A stretch of 64,000 nucleotides of DNA, from contig JAVLUO010000002.1 in the NCBI GenBank assembly GCA_031628995.1, forward strand, positions 186,001-250,000, in the 5' to 3' direction. Each line of letters starts with the position of its first letter. Position 1 is the stretch's first letter. The DNA is from Bacillota bacterium LX-D. GTDB taxonomy: Bacteria > Bacillota > DUOV01 > Zhaonellaceae. The position numbers and the translations under genes were made by a program. The notes beneath the pieces are model-generated. The model was not told where the DNA came from. It did not search any database and was given only the letters and a program-made list of their open reading frames with translations. Of the stretch, positions 8,324 to 17,825 are shown piece by piece.

Positions 8324-8701
8324 ATGGACAGAAATCTTACTGAGGAAGAAATAGCTCAATTGTTTGCTCAATCTGAACTAAGGTCTAAGGAACCAAGCAT
8401 TGCTAAAGCACGCTTTAAGGAATTGGAGCCTGTTGTTGGCTTGAAAAATGCGGCCAGGAATATGGAGGTATTAAATGATATTAAGTTAAGAATCGAGGCC
8501 CGCTTAGGAGATAAAAAGCTTACTGTCAGGGAAATTCTTGACCTGGATGTTGGTTCCGTTATTCAGTTAGAAAGAATGGCGGGAGAGTTAATAGATTTGT
8601 TTATTAATGATGAATATTTTGCATTAGGTGAAATCGTGGTAATCAATGATTCCTTTGCCGTCAGAGTAAGCAGCCTTGCAGAAGAAGAGGTCGTTGAATA
8701 G
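8324..8701 (+). CDS. fliN: FliN-type flagellar motor switch protein (short SpoA protein)
   Basis: A 125-aa C-ring protein whose C-terminal ~75 residues form a SpoA domain: LTVREILDLDVGSVIQLERMAGELIDLFINDEYFALGEIVVINDSFAVRV, with the classical GxxIxL and GE(I/V)VVxxxxxAVRI pattern. ATG 8324 is chosen over GTG 8315 because AGGGTGAG lies five bases upstream. It is separate from the large FliY (23608) that also ends in a SpoA domain, so the genome encodes two FliN-like proteins. Confidence 0.88.
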   Translation: MDRNLTEEEIAQLFAQSELRSKEPSIAKARFKELEPVVGLKNAARNMEVLNDIKLRIEARLGDKKLTVREILDLDVGSVIQLERMAGELIDLFINDEYFALGEIVVINDSFAVRVSSLAEEEVVE

Positions 8702-8712
8702 AGGTTGATATA

Positions 8713-9066
8713 GTGGACTTATTTGCAGCAATATTACGTATTGTAATTTTTTTGCCCATAGTTGCCGCTTTAGCTTATATTTACGTTAAATATGGGCTGG
8801 GGAAAATGAGTCAGTACAAAACTTCTGAAAATTTGCAAGTTGTAGACAGGGTTACATTAGGGCCTAAAGCGAATTTATTTGTTGTAAAGGTTGTTGATCA
8901 ATATTATTTAATGTCTATTAGCGAACAGCAGATTCAGCTTTTAAAGGAACTTAAGAATTATCCTCAAACAGAAGACTATATTGTAAAAGACTTAAATGTG
9001 CTGACAATACATGAAGAGTCTAAGGAAAGCTGGTCTGCAAAGTTGAAGATGAAAGGCAAGAAATGA
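8713..9066 (+). CDS. fliO: Flagellar biosynthetic protein FliO
   Basis: Small membrane protein (117 aa) that helps assemble the FliP export-gate ring. A single N-terminal membrane helix is followed by a compact cytoplasmic domain with the family pattern LQVVDRVTLGPKANLFVVKV-DQYYLMSISEQQIQLL. It starts at GTG 8713 behind GAGGTTG and overlaps fliP by four bases. Identity rests on the short domain signature and the fixed position before fliP. Confidence 0.9.
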   Translation: MDLFAAILRIVIFLPIVAALAYIYVKYGLGKMSQYKTSENLQVVDRVTLGPKANLFVVKVVDQYYLMSISEQQIQLLKELKNYPQTEDYIVKDLNVLTIHEESKESWSAKLKMKGKK

Positions 9067-9845
9067 TGAAACGTACTATAAAACGTACTATTAAACGTGC
9101 ATGGTTAGCCATTCCAGTACTAGTTATGATAGGTTTAATTTTTTTTCAACATAGTGCAGCAGCAGAACCTATAAGTATGCCAAATATTGATTTATCCCTT
9201 GGCACTGGCAGCCAGCCTACTGAAGTAGTGGACAGTATTAAGCTGCTGGTGTTTTTAACAGTACTATCTTTGGCCCCGGCCATTTTAGTTCTAATGACTT
9301 CCTTTACCAGGATTATTGTGGTTCTTTCTTTTGTGCGCAATGCTTTAGGGACCCAACAAACTCCTCCTAACCAGATTTTAATTGGTTTGGCTTTATTTTT
9401 AACATTTTTTATTATGCTTCCCGTATATCAACAAGTGAAAACTCAAGCCATAGATCCCTATATAAGCAACAAGATTAGCCAAGAGCAGGCATTTAATAAA
9501 GCAGCTCAGCCAATTAAGGAATTTATGTTTAAACAAACTAGGGAAAAGGATTTAGCTTTGTTTGTTAAAATGGCTAAAGTTGACCGTCCAAAAAATAAAA
9601 ATGATATTACTTTGGCAACTTTAACTCCTGCTTTTGTGATTAGTGAATTAAAAACTGCTTTTCAAATGGGTTTTGTAATTTATATTCCTTTTCTAGTTAT
9701 CGATATGGTTGTGGCCAGTACTTTAATGTCCATGGGGATGTTTATGGTACCGCCGGTAATGATTTCATTGCCCTTTAAAATTATGCTGTTTGTCATGGTA
9801 GACGGTTGGTACTTGGTGGTTAAATCACTGCTGGAAAGTTTTTAG
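9063..9845 (+). CDS. fliP: Flagellar export-gate protein FliP
   Basis: FliP is the core of the FliPQR export gate. The 260-aa protein starts with a cleavable signal peptide (basic N-region, hydrophobic core, AAAEP cleavage area about residue 30) followed by conserved membrane segments including TSFTRIIVVLSFVRNALGTQQTPPNQ and the C-terminal MMVPP-type segment. The N-region RTIKRTIKR is encoded by a small direct repeat (9068-9090). Start ATG 9063 or 9066; the first overlaps the fliO stop. Confidence 0.96.
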   Translation: MMKRTIKRTIKRAWLAIPVLVMIGLIFFQHSAAAEPISMPNIDLSLGTGSQPTEVVDSIKLLVFLTVLSLAPAILVLMTSFTRIIVVLSFVRNALGTQQTPPNQILIGLALFLTFFIMLPVYQQVKTQAIDPYISNKISQEQAFNKAAQPIKEFMFKQTREKDLALFVKMAKVDRPKNKNDITLATLTPAFVISELKTAFQMGFVIYIPFLVIDMVVASTLMSMGMFMVPPVMISLPFKIMLFVMVDGWYLVVKSLLESF

Positions 9846-9880
9846 TTGAAAAATTTTTAAGATTAATTTGAGGTGGAACA

Positions 9881-10150
9881 ATGTCACAAGAATTTGTAAT
9901 CAGCCTTGGCAAACAAGCCCTCTATTTAACACTTTTAATTTCAGCACCAGGCCTAATTTTGGGGCTTTTAGTTGGTTTAGTTATTAGTATTTTCCAGGCT
10001 ACAACTCAGATTCAGGAACAGACTTTAACTTTTGTGCCGAAAATTGTAGCAGTTATGTTATCTATCCTTATTTTTGGCTCTTGGATGTTAAACAGTCTCC
10101 TAAGTTTTACCTCTAATTTATTTGGTAATTTAGGTTCCTTAATTAAGTAG
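9881..10150 (+). CDS. fliQ: Flagellar export-gate protein FliQ
   Basis: FliQ is an 89-aa helical-hairpin subunit of the flagellar export gate. Both hydrophobic helices are plain, and the conserved ISIFQATTQIQEQTLTFVPK segment links them. GAGGTGG lies shortly before the ATG. It is 8 bases ahead of fliR, the standard fliP-fliQ-fliR order. Confidence 0.96.
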   Translation: MSQEFVISLGKQALYLTLLISAPGLILGLLVGLVISIFQATTQIQEQTLTFVPKIVAVMLSILIFGSWMLNSLLSFTSNLFGNLGSLIK

Positions 10151-10158
10151 GTTCTAAG

Positions 10159-10926
10159 ATGATAGATATTTCTTTTTGGTTGATTGTGTTGTTGATTTTT
10201 GCTAGAATGACAGCTTTTGTGGCTTCAGCACCATTTTTCTCAATTCGCAGTGTGCCTCCTGCAGCCAAAGGGGCTTTAGGTTTGCTGTTGGCCGTTATGA
10301 TGTTCCCGGTTGTTGCAAAGCCGTCTTTAAGTGCAGGAATAGACACTTTCCCTTATTTGTTAATGCTCATTGGTGAGGTTTTAATTGGTTTAGCTTTAGG
10401 TTTTACAGCTACAGTAGTTTTTAATGGCTTTAGGATGGCAGGTCAGTTAATCGATTTGCAAATAGGCTTATCCATGGTAGGCATCTTCGACCCTCAAAGT
10501 GGCAGCCAAAATACAATCTTAGCTCATTTTATGGATTTACTGGCAATTTTACTTTTTACGGTTCTGAATGGACATTATATTATCTTGGCAGCTTTAGCTA
10601 AAAGTTATGAGCTTTTACCTTTAGGTTTTGGTTTACCCAAAGGTACTATAGCGGAACAAATTATAAATATTTTTTGCGGCACTTTTAGTTTAGCTGTAAA
10701 AATTGCGGCACCTGTTTTAGCAGTGTTAATTATTATTGATTTTGTCCTGGGCCTTGTTGCTCGGACAGTACCCCAATTAAATGTTTTTATCTTAGGCTTT
10801 CCTTTAAAAATCGGGTTCGGTATAGTTACCTTATCTATTTTACTTCCTTTTTTAGTTATGATTTTTACTAAGATCTTAAGCACTATGGAACAAGATCTGC
10901 TATTGATTATTAGGAGCTTTGGATGA
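10159..10926 (+). CDS. fliR: Flagellar export-gate protein FliR
   Basis: FliR (255 aa) completes the FliP5Q4R1 export gate. It is hydrophobic throughout with about six membrane segments, and keeps the family's ARMTAFVASAPFFS start, the QLIDLQIGLSMVGIFDPQSG loop and a PQLNVFILGFPLKIGFG segment. It overlaps flhB by four bases. Confidence 0.96.
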   Translation: MIDISFWLIVLLIFARMTAFVASAPFFSIRSVPPAAKGALGLLLAVMMFPVVAKPSLSAGIDTFPYLLMLIGEVLIGLALGFTATVVFNGFRMAGQLIDLQIGLSMVGIFDPQSGSQNTILAHFMDLLAILLFTVLNGHYIILAALAKSYELLPLGFGLPKGTIAEQIINIFCGTFSLAVKIAAPVLAVLIIIDFVLGLVARTVPQLNVFILGFPLKIGFGIVTLSILLPFLVMIFTKILSTMEQDLLLIIRSFG

Positions 10927-12014
10927 ACAATTCATATTTTTGGGTCATAGATTTACAATTATTTGCTGAAGAAAAAACTGAGGAAGCGACTCCTCATCGC
11001 AAACAAGAAACGCGTAAGAAAGGCCAGGTTGCTAAAAGTTCAGACATCAATGCAGCCTTTGTTTTACTGGCCCTGCTAGTTTTAATTTATATTCTAAAGG
11101 ATTATATTACATCCGGTTTCATGAACACCATTTGGTATTTATTACACGATGCAATGAAAAATCCTTTGAGCCAGCAGAATTTGATGGCTCTGTTTACATA
11201 TGCTTTTGTCCAATTTTTTAAAATAATAGCTCCAATTTTTTGTGGTGCTATTTTAGTAGGAGTAAGCATTAATCTTGCCCAGGTAGGTTTTTTGTTTGCT
11301 CCAGAAGCAATTAAACCTAAGCTAGAAAATATTAACCCAATTAGTGGTTTTAAAAGGATGTTTTCCCGCAAAGCACTAGTTGAGTTACTTAAGGCACTGC
11401 TGAAGATAATTGTTGTTGGCGCAGTGGGCTATAGATTAATTAAAAAGAACTTTAACACATTACTGCTTCTATTTGATTATGATAACTACAATGCTTTTAT
11501 GATTGCAGCCAAATTACTATTTAATATCAGTTTAAATATTATTTTAGTCTTTTTAGTTATTGCTATTCTTGATTTTATCTTTCAAAGATACGAATTTAGG
11601 CAAAATATTAAAATGTCCAAACAAGAAGTTAAAGAAGAGTTTAAACAAACTGAAGGGGATCCGAAAATCAAATCAAAGCTGCGGGAAAAACAGCGGCAAA
11701 TGGCTATGCACCGGATGATGGAAAGTGTGCCACAGGCTACAGTTGTCATTACTAACCCTACTCATCTTGCAATTGCTTTAAAATATGAAACTGGGGGAAC
11801 GGAAGCTCCTATAGTTGTTGCTAAAGGAGCAGGAGAAATAGCTCGCAAGATTAAGGAAAAGGCTATGGAAAATAAGGTTCCCGTAGTAGAAGCAAAACCC
11901 GTTGCCCGTCTCCTTTATCAAAACGCAGAAATTAATCAGGAAATACCTGTTGAGTTATATCAAGCAGTTGCTGAAATACTAGCAACTCTTTACCGGGAAG
12001 GAAAAAGATTTTGA
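10923..12014 (+). CDS. flhB: Flagellar export switch protein FlhB
   Basis: FlhB (363 aa) switches export from hook to filament substrates. It has a cytoplasmic N-terminus with EEKTEEATPHRKQETRKKGQV, four membrane helices and a cytoplasmic C-terminal domain containing the self-cleavage motif NPTH near residue 277 (VVITNPTHLAIAL). All key residues are present. Start ATG overlaps the fliR stop. Confidence 0.97.
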   Translation: MNNSYFWVIDLQLFAEEKTEEATPHRKQETRKKGQVAKSSDINAAFVLLALLVLIYILKDYITSGFMNTIWYLLHDAMKNPLSQQNLMALFTYAFVQFFKIIAPIFCGAILVGVSINLAQVGFLFAPEAIKPKLENINPISGFKRMFSRKALVELLKALLKIIVVGAVGYRLIKKNFNTLLLLFDYDNYNAFMIAAKLLFNISLNIILVFLVIAILDFIFQRYEFRQNIKMSKQEVKEEFKQTEGDPKIKSKLREKQRQMAMHRMMESVPQATVVITNPTHLAIALKYETGGTEAPIVVAKGAGEIARKIKEKAMENKVPVVEAKPVARLLYQNAEINQEIPVELYQAVAEILATLYREGKRF

Positions 12015-12037
12015 CAGCTTTAGGTGGTGTTATCTAA

Positions 12038-14116
12038 TTGGCTCAGGCAAATATAGGCATGCTTAGTTCCATGAAGAGGCTTTCTGGCTATAGTGAGTTC
12101 TTAATTGCAAGTATGGTAATTGCAATTATTCTAATTATCATTATTCCTATGCCTTCTGCTGCCTTGGATTTATTACTGTCTTTTAATTTAACTTTTAGTT
12201 TAGTTATTTTATTAATGACTATGTTCACTAATGAACCACTACAGTTTTCCGTTTTCCCTACTTTACTCCTAGTTACTACTTTAATGCGGCTGTCCTTAAA
12301 TATCTCCTCAACTAGATTGATTTTAGGGCAGGCCAAAGCTGGAAAGGTAATTGAAGCTTTTGGAGGTTTCGTTGTTGGTGAAAATTATGTAGTGGGTATG
12401 GTTATTTTCATTATTATTACTGTTGTTCAGTTTGTGGTTATTACCAATGGTGCTGGGCGAGTAGCAGAAGTGGCAGCCAGATTTACCCTAGATGCTATGC
12501 CGGGAAAGCAAATGAGTATTGATGCCGATTTAAATGGAGGACTAATTACAGATGCTGAAGCACGTTTCCGCCGTAAACAGCTTCAGTTGGAAGCTGACTT
12601 TTTCGGAGCTATGGATGGTGCCAGCAAATTCGTCAAAGGTGATGCTATTGCAGGAATTGTTATTACCTTAATTAATATTTTCGGTGGTTTTATTATTGGT
12701 ATCTGGCAGTTAAAAATGTCTTTTCTCCAATCTCTGCAAACTTACACTGTTTTAACTGTAGGTGATGGTTTAGTCAGCCAATTGCCAGCTTTATTAATTT
12801 CTACGGCTACAGGTATTTTAGTTACTAGATCAGCATCTGGTGAAAGTTTTGGTAAAGATTTAGTCAGTCAGCTAACAGCTTTCCCCAAGGTTATTGCATT
12901 AGCTGCAGGTATTTTGCTGACTTTAGGACTTATTCCCGGTTTGCCTAATCTACCATTTTTAATTTTAGGAGCTGCAACTGCTTATTCAGCTTATGTTTTA
13001 GCTAAAGAGGAAAAGAACAAATTAGTTGCTAAGCAAGAAAAAGATGAAGATAAGGAAAGGGAAAAAGTTCGCCAGCCGGAAAATGTTTTGAATTTATTCC
13101 AGGTTGATCCTATGGAAATAGAGATTGGCTATAACCTGATTCCATTAACGGACGAAGAACAGGGAGGAGACTTATTAGACCGGTTAGCTGCAGTGCGCCG
13201 GCAGTGTGCAGCAGAGTTAGGCGTTTTTGTCCGGCCAATTCGCATTCGAGATAACCTGCAGTTAGGTCCAAATGATTATGTCTTTAAACTTAAAGGTGTA
13301 GAGGTAGCCAAGGGGCAAGTGCTGCCCGGCTATTTTTTAGCTATGAATCCGACGGATTTTGATTTGGAATGTCAAGGGATTGCCACCCAGGAGCCTACCT
13401 TTGGGCTGCCGGCGTGGTGGATAACTCCAGATACCAAGGACGAAGTAGAAATGCGTGGCTTTACAGTAGTTGACTGTGCTACAGTGTTGATTACTCATTT
13501 GACAGAATTCATTAAAGCCAATGCTGCCGAACTAATTGGCAGACAAGAAGTTAAAGAAATGATTGATACAGTTAAAGAGCTAAACCAAGCTGTTGTTGAG
13601 GAATTGATTCCTGACTTAATGACTTATGGTGAAGTCCAAAAGATTTTACAAAATTTGCTGGCGGAAAGGGTACCAGTCAGAGATTTAACAACTATACTAG
13701 AAGTATTAGCAGATAACGCCCGCATGACCAAAGATCCGGATTATTTAACAGAAATGGTTAGACAGGCGCTGAAAAGAACCATTAGTAAACAGTATGCCGT
13801 AGAAGGAAAAATGACAGTTATTACACTTCATCCCAAGCTGGAACAAGAGATTATTGATTCCTTGCAGAAAACCCAGCACGGCAGTTACCCTGCTTTGAGC
13901 CCTGAAGTAACACAAAAGATTTTTGACCGCTTGGCATCAATGACTGAACAAATGAATATCTCAGGCTTGCAGCCTATTGTATTATGCTCTTCCCGGATTA
14001 GGCTGCCCTTTCGGAGGCTAACAGAACGTTTTATGCCTAGTTTAATTGTTTTATCATTAAATGAATTGACTCCTGAACTGGATGTAGAATCAATTGGGAC
14101 GGTGATGTTAGATTGA
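12038..14116 (+). CDS. flhA: Flagellar export protein FlhA
   Basis: FlhA (692 aa) forms the nonameric export gate ring that docks chaperone-substrate complexes and uses the proton gradient. The N-terminal half carries about eight membrane helices and the FHIPEP-type cytoplasmic loop (LNISSTRLIL; AEVAARFTLDAMPGKQMSID), and the C-terminal half is the cytoplasmic domain. A TTG start at 12038 is supported by AGGTGGTG 7-8 bases upstream; the next in-frame ATG (12059) has no such site. Length is typical. Confidence 0.97.
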   Translation: MAQANIGMLSSMKRLSGYSEFLIASMVIAIILIIIIPMPSAALDLLLSFNLTFSLVILLMTMFTNEPLQFSVFPTLLLVTTLMRLSLNISSTRLILGQAKAGKVIEAFGGFVVGENYVVGMVIFIIITVVQFVVITNGAGRVAEVAARFTLDAMPGKQMSIDADLNGGLITDAEARFRRKQLQLEADFFGAMDGASKFVKGDAIAGIVITLINIFGGFIIGIWQLKMSFLQSLQTYTVLTVGDGLVSQLPALLISTATGILVTRSASGESFGKDLVSQLTAFPKVIALAAGILLTLGLIPGLPNLPFLILGAATAYSAYVLAKEEKNKLVAKQEKDEDKEREKVRQPENVLNLFQVDPMEIEIGYNLIPLTDEEQGGDLLDRLAAVRRQCAAELGVFVRPIRIRDNLQLGPNDYVFKLKGVEVAKGQVLPGYFLAMNPTDFDLECQGIATQEPTFGLPAWWITPDTKDEVEMRGFTVVDCATVLITHLTEFIKANAAELIGRQEVKEMIDTVKELNQAVVEELIPDLMTYGEVQKILQNLLAERVPVRDLTTILEVLADNARMTKDPDYLTEMVRQALKRTISKQYAVEGKMTVITLHPKLEQEIIDSLQKTQHGSYPALSPEVTQKIFDRLASMTEQMNISGLQPIVLCSSRIRLPFRRLTERFMPSLIVLSLNELTPELDVESIGTVMLD

Positions 14117-15192
14117 AAGTAAAACGTTATATTGTCAATAACATGCCTGAGGCCATGGAAATTATTAAGAAAGACTTAGGTACTGATGCTGTAATTATCT
14201 CCAGCCGTTGGGTTAAACAAGGTAAATGGCTAAAATTTTTAGGGGCTCGTAAATTGGAAGTTACGGCAGCTTTGGAAGAAGGAAATAAAAAGAATGAGCA
14301 GCAAGAAAAGTCTGAGCATAATTTAGGTCAAGAAGTGGCAGAAGTTAAATCTCTCCTGCGCAAAATGCTGCGGGAAACAGAGAGAAGTAAAGGAAATTTC
14401 CCCGATTCCAATATACTTCTAAAATGGCAGTCTACTCTAAAGGAATTGGAAATAAGCCACGAAATAATAAATTTGCTTTTCGATGGTTTAGATAAAGACT
14501 TTACCATCGGACAGTTAGAGGATGAAGCTTTCTTTAAGCAAATTATGCAGGAAAAAATGCTCCGCATCTTGGAAAAATGCTGCAGCCAGGACTGTTCAGG
14601 TAGAATCTATGCCTTTGTGGGGCCTACGGGGGTAGGTAAAACAACTACCTTAGCTAAATTAGCTGCCCACTTAGCTATTTATGAAAAGAAAAAAATTGCT
14701 TTATTGACTATAGATACATACCGGATTGGTGCTGTAGAACAACTAAAAATTTATAGCGAAATTCTGAACGTACCAATGGAAGCTGTTTTGACCCCTCAAG
14801 AATTGCAAGAAGCTGTTAAACGTTATGAAGGTATGGATGCTATCTTAATTGATACAGCAGGCCGGCCTTCCAAAAACAGTTTTCAACTGGCAGAATTACA
14901 GTCTTTTTTAGAAGTTGTGGAGCCGGCAGAAATTTTTCTTGTGGTTAGCTGTACAGCTAAAGGAAGAGATTTAATTAATATTGCTGAAGACTTTAAACTA
15001 TTAAAGTATACAAAGCTTATTTTCACTAAGACCGATGAAACTGATACATATGGCCCAATTCTTAATCTTGCCAATGCTGCCGCAGTACCTGTGGCCTACT
15101 TGACTACGGGACAGAATGTTCCTGAAGATATTCAATCTTGTAAACCGGAACAATTAGTCAGTATGATTCTGGGGGCGGTGAGCAATGGCTGA
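14113..15192 (+). CDS. flhF: Flagellar SRP-like GTPase FlhF
   Basis: FlhF is an SRP-family GTPase that sets flagellar position and number. The 359-aa product has a basic B domain (MKVKRYIVNNMPEAMEIIKKDLG) and an NG domain with P-loop GPTGVGKTTT near residue 168, the DTYRIGAVEQL box and DTAGR. It starts at TTG 14113, overlapping the flhA stop (TTGA), and is followed by flhG with which it forms an activator pair. Confidence 0.97.
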   Translation: MKVKRYIVNNMPEAMEIIKKDLGTDAVIISSRWVKQGKWLKFLGARKLEVTAALEEGNKKNEQQEKSEHNLGQEVAEVKSLLRKMLRETERSKGNFPDSNILLKWQSTLKELEISHEIINLLFDGLDKDFTIGQLEDEAFFKQIMQEKMLRILEKCCSQDCSGRIYAFVGPTGVGKTTTLAKLAAHLAIYEKKKIALLTIDTYRIGAVEQLKIYSEILNVPMEAVLTPQELQEAVKRYEGMDAILIDTAGRPSKNSFQLAELQSFLEVVEPAEIFLVVSCTAKGRDLINIAEDFKLLKYTKLIFTKTDETDTYGPILNLANAAAVPVAYLTTGQNVPEDIQSCKPEQLVSMILGAVSNG

Positions 15193-16054
15193 CCAGGCAG
15201 CAAAGCTAAGAGAAATTATTAAATTTTCCTCGCAGGAACATATACAGCATAAACCTAGGATAATTACGATTACTAGTGGCAAGGGAGGAGTAGGTAAGAC
15301 TAATTTCGTCATTAATTTAGCTGTTGCTTTATCTAAAAAAGGCAAAAGAGTGGTTATTTTTGATGCAGATTTAGGTATGGCTAATGCAGATGTACTGCTA
15401 GGTGTGGTGCCATCTTATACATTGTATGATGTTTTACAAGGCAGCAAGACTCTTCAGGAAGTAATGATTTCAGGACCGGAGAATATTCAGCTGATTCCAG
15501 GTGCTTCCGGTATGGAAGAACTGGCAAACCTAGATAACTTCCAGCGTGAGCGATTGATGCAAGGTTTGAAAAAATTAGAGGTAGATACTGATTTTCTTCT
15601 AATTGATACGGGAGCCGGCATTTCCAAAAATGTATTAGGGTTTGTTAGTGCTGCCGATGAGTTAATTGTAATTTTAACTCCTGAACCTACTTCATTGACT
15701 GATGCCTATGGCATTATGAAAATTGTTTCTAAGTTTAAATTGCATCCAGCTGTACATATGGTTGTAAACCGTGTAAATAGCAGACAAGAGGCTATGCGAA
15801 CAATAAGTAAAATTGAAGTAGTAACTAAGAAATTTTTGCAACTAAAAGTATCCCCTTTGGGATATATTCACGACGATAAAGTTGTAAATAAAGCAGTAAT
15901 GAAGCAGGAAGCTTTTATTCTAAAGTATCCAAATTCAGTGGCTGCTGATAATATACTGCAAATTGCTACCAACCTTTTACAAGGAAACTTTAGGCCTCCA
16001 AAAGGAACCACAGGTTTTATTAATCGGCTGATCAGCCTTTTTGCTAAGGAGTGA
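15185..16054 (+). CDS. flhG: MinD-like ATPase FlhG (YlxH)
   Basis: FlhG (289 aa) is the MinD/ParA-type ATPase that stimulates FlhF GTPase and limits flagellar number. Visible are the deviant Walker A TSGKGGVGKTN near residues 31-41, the DADLGMANADVLLG segment, and a C-terminal amphipathic tail (FINRLISLFAKE). A short N-terminal helix QAAKLREII matches the FlhF-binding activator motif region. It overlaps flhF by 8 bases. Confidence 0.95.
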   Translation: MADQAAKLREIIKFSSQEHIQHKPRIITITSGKGGVGKTNFVINLAVALSKKGKRVVIFDADLGMANADVLLGVVPSYTLYDVLQGSKTLQEVMISGPENIQLIPGASGMEELANLDNFQRERLMQGLKKLEVDTDFLLIDTGAGISKNVLGFVSAADELIVILTPEPTSLTDAYGIMKIVSKFKLHPAVHMVVNRVNSRQEAMRTISKIEVVTKKFLQLKVSPLGYIHDDKVVNKAVMKQEAFILKYPNSVAADNILQIATNLLQGNFRPPKGTTGFINRLISLFAKE

Positions 16055-16061
16055 GGACTTT

Positions 16062-16730
16062 TTGCAGCTTGATAATATTTTAGTAATTAACCGTAAAGTT
16101 GAGTTAAGTAGAATAGATGAAAATACCATTTATAAATCTTTGATTCAAGAAGTTAAAGATGATTCATTTGCGGTGGCTGTTCCCTCCTGTTTAGGGGAAT
16201 ATCTTATTTTGCACCCTAATGAATTAGTAAATGTAATGGTTTTGTCAGACAACGAACGCTATGGATTTGTGAGCAAAGTTCTCTTTAGAAGCAGGGATCA
16301 GATTCCCTTATATTATTTATCTAACCCCAAAGAAGTAGAGCGTATTCAATTGCGTAATTTCGTACGCATAAAAACAATTTTTGAAGTTTTTTATCAGGAA
16401 ATTTCTTCTGAAGATTTAGACCGCCTAAATCAGCTTAAACCTCAAGAAAAGGCTCGCGTTGTTGATATTAGCGGGGGTGGAATGCAAATAGCCATAGATA
16501 AAAAAATTCCCGTAAATAGTTTGCTTTACGTGCACATTCCTCTGGCAATGGATGGTGATGTACATAATGTATTTGTTGTAGGTAAAATTGTTAGATTTAT
16601 ACCTGCTGACGAAAAACGTACCCATAATTTAGCAGGTCTTGGTTTTGAGAAGATTACGGAAAAAGAAAGGGAGCTCCTGATTCGGTTTATTTTTTGCAAA
16701 ATGCGGGAACAGCGTTGGGCAGAGAGGTGA
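16062..16730 (+). CDS. YcgR-like PilZ flagellar brake protein
   Basis: Cyclic-di-GMP effector with an N-terminal YcgR-type domain (about residues 1-95) and a C-terminal PilZ domain. The two c-di-GMP binding motifs are present: RNFVR (RxxxR, about residue 102) and DISGGGMQ (DxSxxG, about residue 143). TTG 16062 is chosen over TTG 16041 because AAGGAG (16046-16051) lies ten bases before it. The place between flhG and fliA suggests it links c-di-GMP level to motor speed or direction; that role is inferred from the family. Confidence 0.9.
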   Translation: MQLDNILVINRKVELSRIDENTIYKSLIQEVKDDSFAVAVPSCLGEYLILHPNELVNVMVLSDNERYGFVSKVLFRSRDQIPLYYLSNPKEVERIQLRNFVRIKTIFEVFYQEISSEDLDRLNQLKPQEKARVVDISGGGMQIAIDKKIPVNSLLYVHIPLAMDGDVHNVFVVGKIVRFIPADEKRTHNLAGLGFEKITEKERELLIRFIFCKMREQRWAER

Positions 16731-16734
16731 TTTC

Positions 16735-17430
16735 ATGAAGGCAGAAGATTTTTTGCCTTTAGTTAAATTAATAGTCAATCATTTGCAAGTTAGACTGCCA
16801 GCCTATTTGGAAACTGATGATCTGATTGGTTGGGGAGTATTTGGACTTTTAGAAGCTTTCCAAAAGTTTGATCCTCAGAGAGGCATTAAATTTGAAAGCT
16901 ACGCTACTCCAAGAATCAAAGGAGCAATTTTAGATGCTATTCGTAAACATAGTTGGGCTCCCCGCTCTGTTTATGAACATTTAAAAAGTTATAATAAGGT
17001 TTTAGATAAATTGGAACAGGCAGGAAACGAAGAAATAACCAACGAAATGGTTGCCGCGGAAATGGGAATTAGTGTTTCCGAAGTAGAGCAGTTGTTACTT
17101 GATATTAATAAATTGACAATAGATTCTTTAGAAAGCTTTATTTATGCGAAAGATAATAATTTAACACTGGCCGATACAGTAGTTGACAGCAAAAGTCCCG
17201 ACCCTCAGTTAATGCTGGAAGAGCAAGAATTAAAAAGCGCTTTGGTAAAAGCAATTGAAAATTTGGGAGAAAAAGATCGTTTGCTTTTAAACCTTTATTA
17301 TTATGAAGAGCTAACTTTAAAAGAAATTGGTCAAGTACTCAATGTATCGGAATCAAGAGTTTGTCAACTTCATGCTAGAGCAATTACTCGTCTAAGGCAG
17401 GAATTGAAAGAATTTGGAGGAAAAGATTAA
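16735..17430 (+). CDS. fliA: Flagellar sigma factor FliA (SigD)
   Basis: Sigma-28-family factor (231 aa) for late flagellar and chemotaxis genes. Region 2 shows DDLIGWGVFGLLEAFQKFDPQRGIKFESYATPRIKGAILDAIRK, and region 4 has the helix-turn-helix LTLKEIGQVLNVSESRVCQLHARAI. GAGGTGATTTC precedes the ATG. The anti-sigma factor FlgM is not in the window. Order flhG-(PilZ)-fliA-swrB resembles the Bacillus fla/che operon. Confidence 0.96.
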   Translation: MKAEDFLPLVKLIVNHLQVRLPAYLETDDLIGWGVFGLLEAFQKFDPQRGIKFESYATPRIKGAILDAIRKHSWAPRSVYEHLKSYNKVLDKLEQAGNEEITNEMVAAEMGISVSEVEQLLLDINKLTIDSLESFIYAKDNNLTLADTVVDSKSPDPQLMLEEQELKSALVKAIENLGEKDRLLLNLYYYEELTLKEIGQVLNVSESRVCQLHARAITRLRQELKEFGGKD

Positions 17431-17825
17431 TGGCTTACCTACTACTAATCATTGGTATTTTTTTAGTTGCGCTTACTTACCAAGAAGCAGTTGGACAATG
17501 GGGAAAACACTCAATAGAATCTTTTCCCGAAAAATATTTTTTGCCTAGCTATTTGCAGAATTTAGAGAGTAAAGTAAGTGCTTTAGAAAATATTGTTCAA
17601 GAAATAAAATCCAAGGGAGAAAGGGAAAAAATCATTAGGCAAAAAACAGGTATTCAGCCTTTAAAACAGAATATTATGGAAAATAAACCTTTACCGACAA
17701 GTATTGACAACATTAATGAAGAAATTCTAGCAGCCTATAAACAAGGTAAAGGAGTAACTGAACTGGCAAAAGAATTTGGCAAAGGGAAGGGTGAAATAGA
17801 ATTAATTTTAAACTTAAAAAATTAA
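17430..17825 (+). CDS. swrB: SwrB-like (YlxL/DUF6115-type) membrane protein
   Basis: 131-aa protein with an N-terminal membrane anchor (residues 2-18), a coiled-coil middle (LESKVSALENIVQEIKSK) and a C-terminal helix-turn-helix-like segment (AAYKQGKGVTELAKEFGKGKGEIELILNL). The architecture and the place directly after the flagellar sigma gene match SwrB of B. subtilis, which promotes flagellar export activation. The ATG overlaps the fliA stop. Its last codons contain A-AAA-AAT immediately before the stop, and the next gene's frame is the -1 frame (see findings). Orthology is likely, not proven. Confidence 0.75.
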   Translation: MAYLLLIIGIFLVALTYQEAVGQWGKHSIESFPEKYFLPSYLQNLESKVSALENIVQEIKSKGEREKIIRQKTGIQPLKQNIMENKPLPTSIDNINEEILAAYKQGKGVTELAKEFGKGKGEIELILNLKN

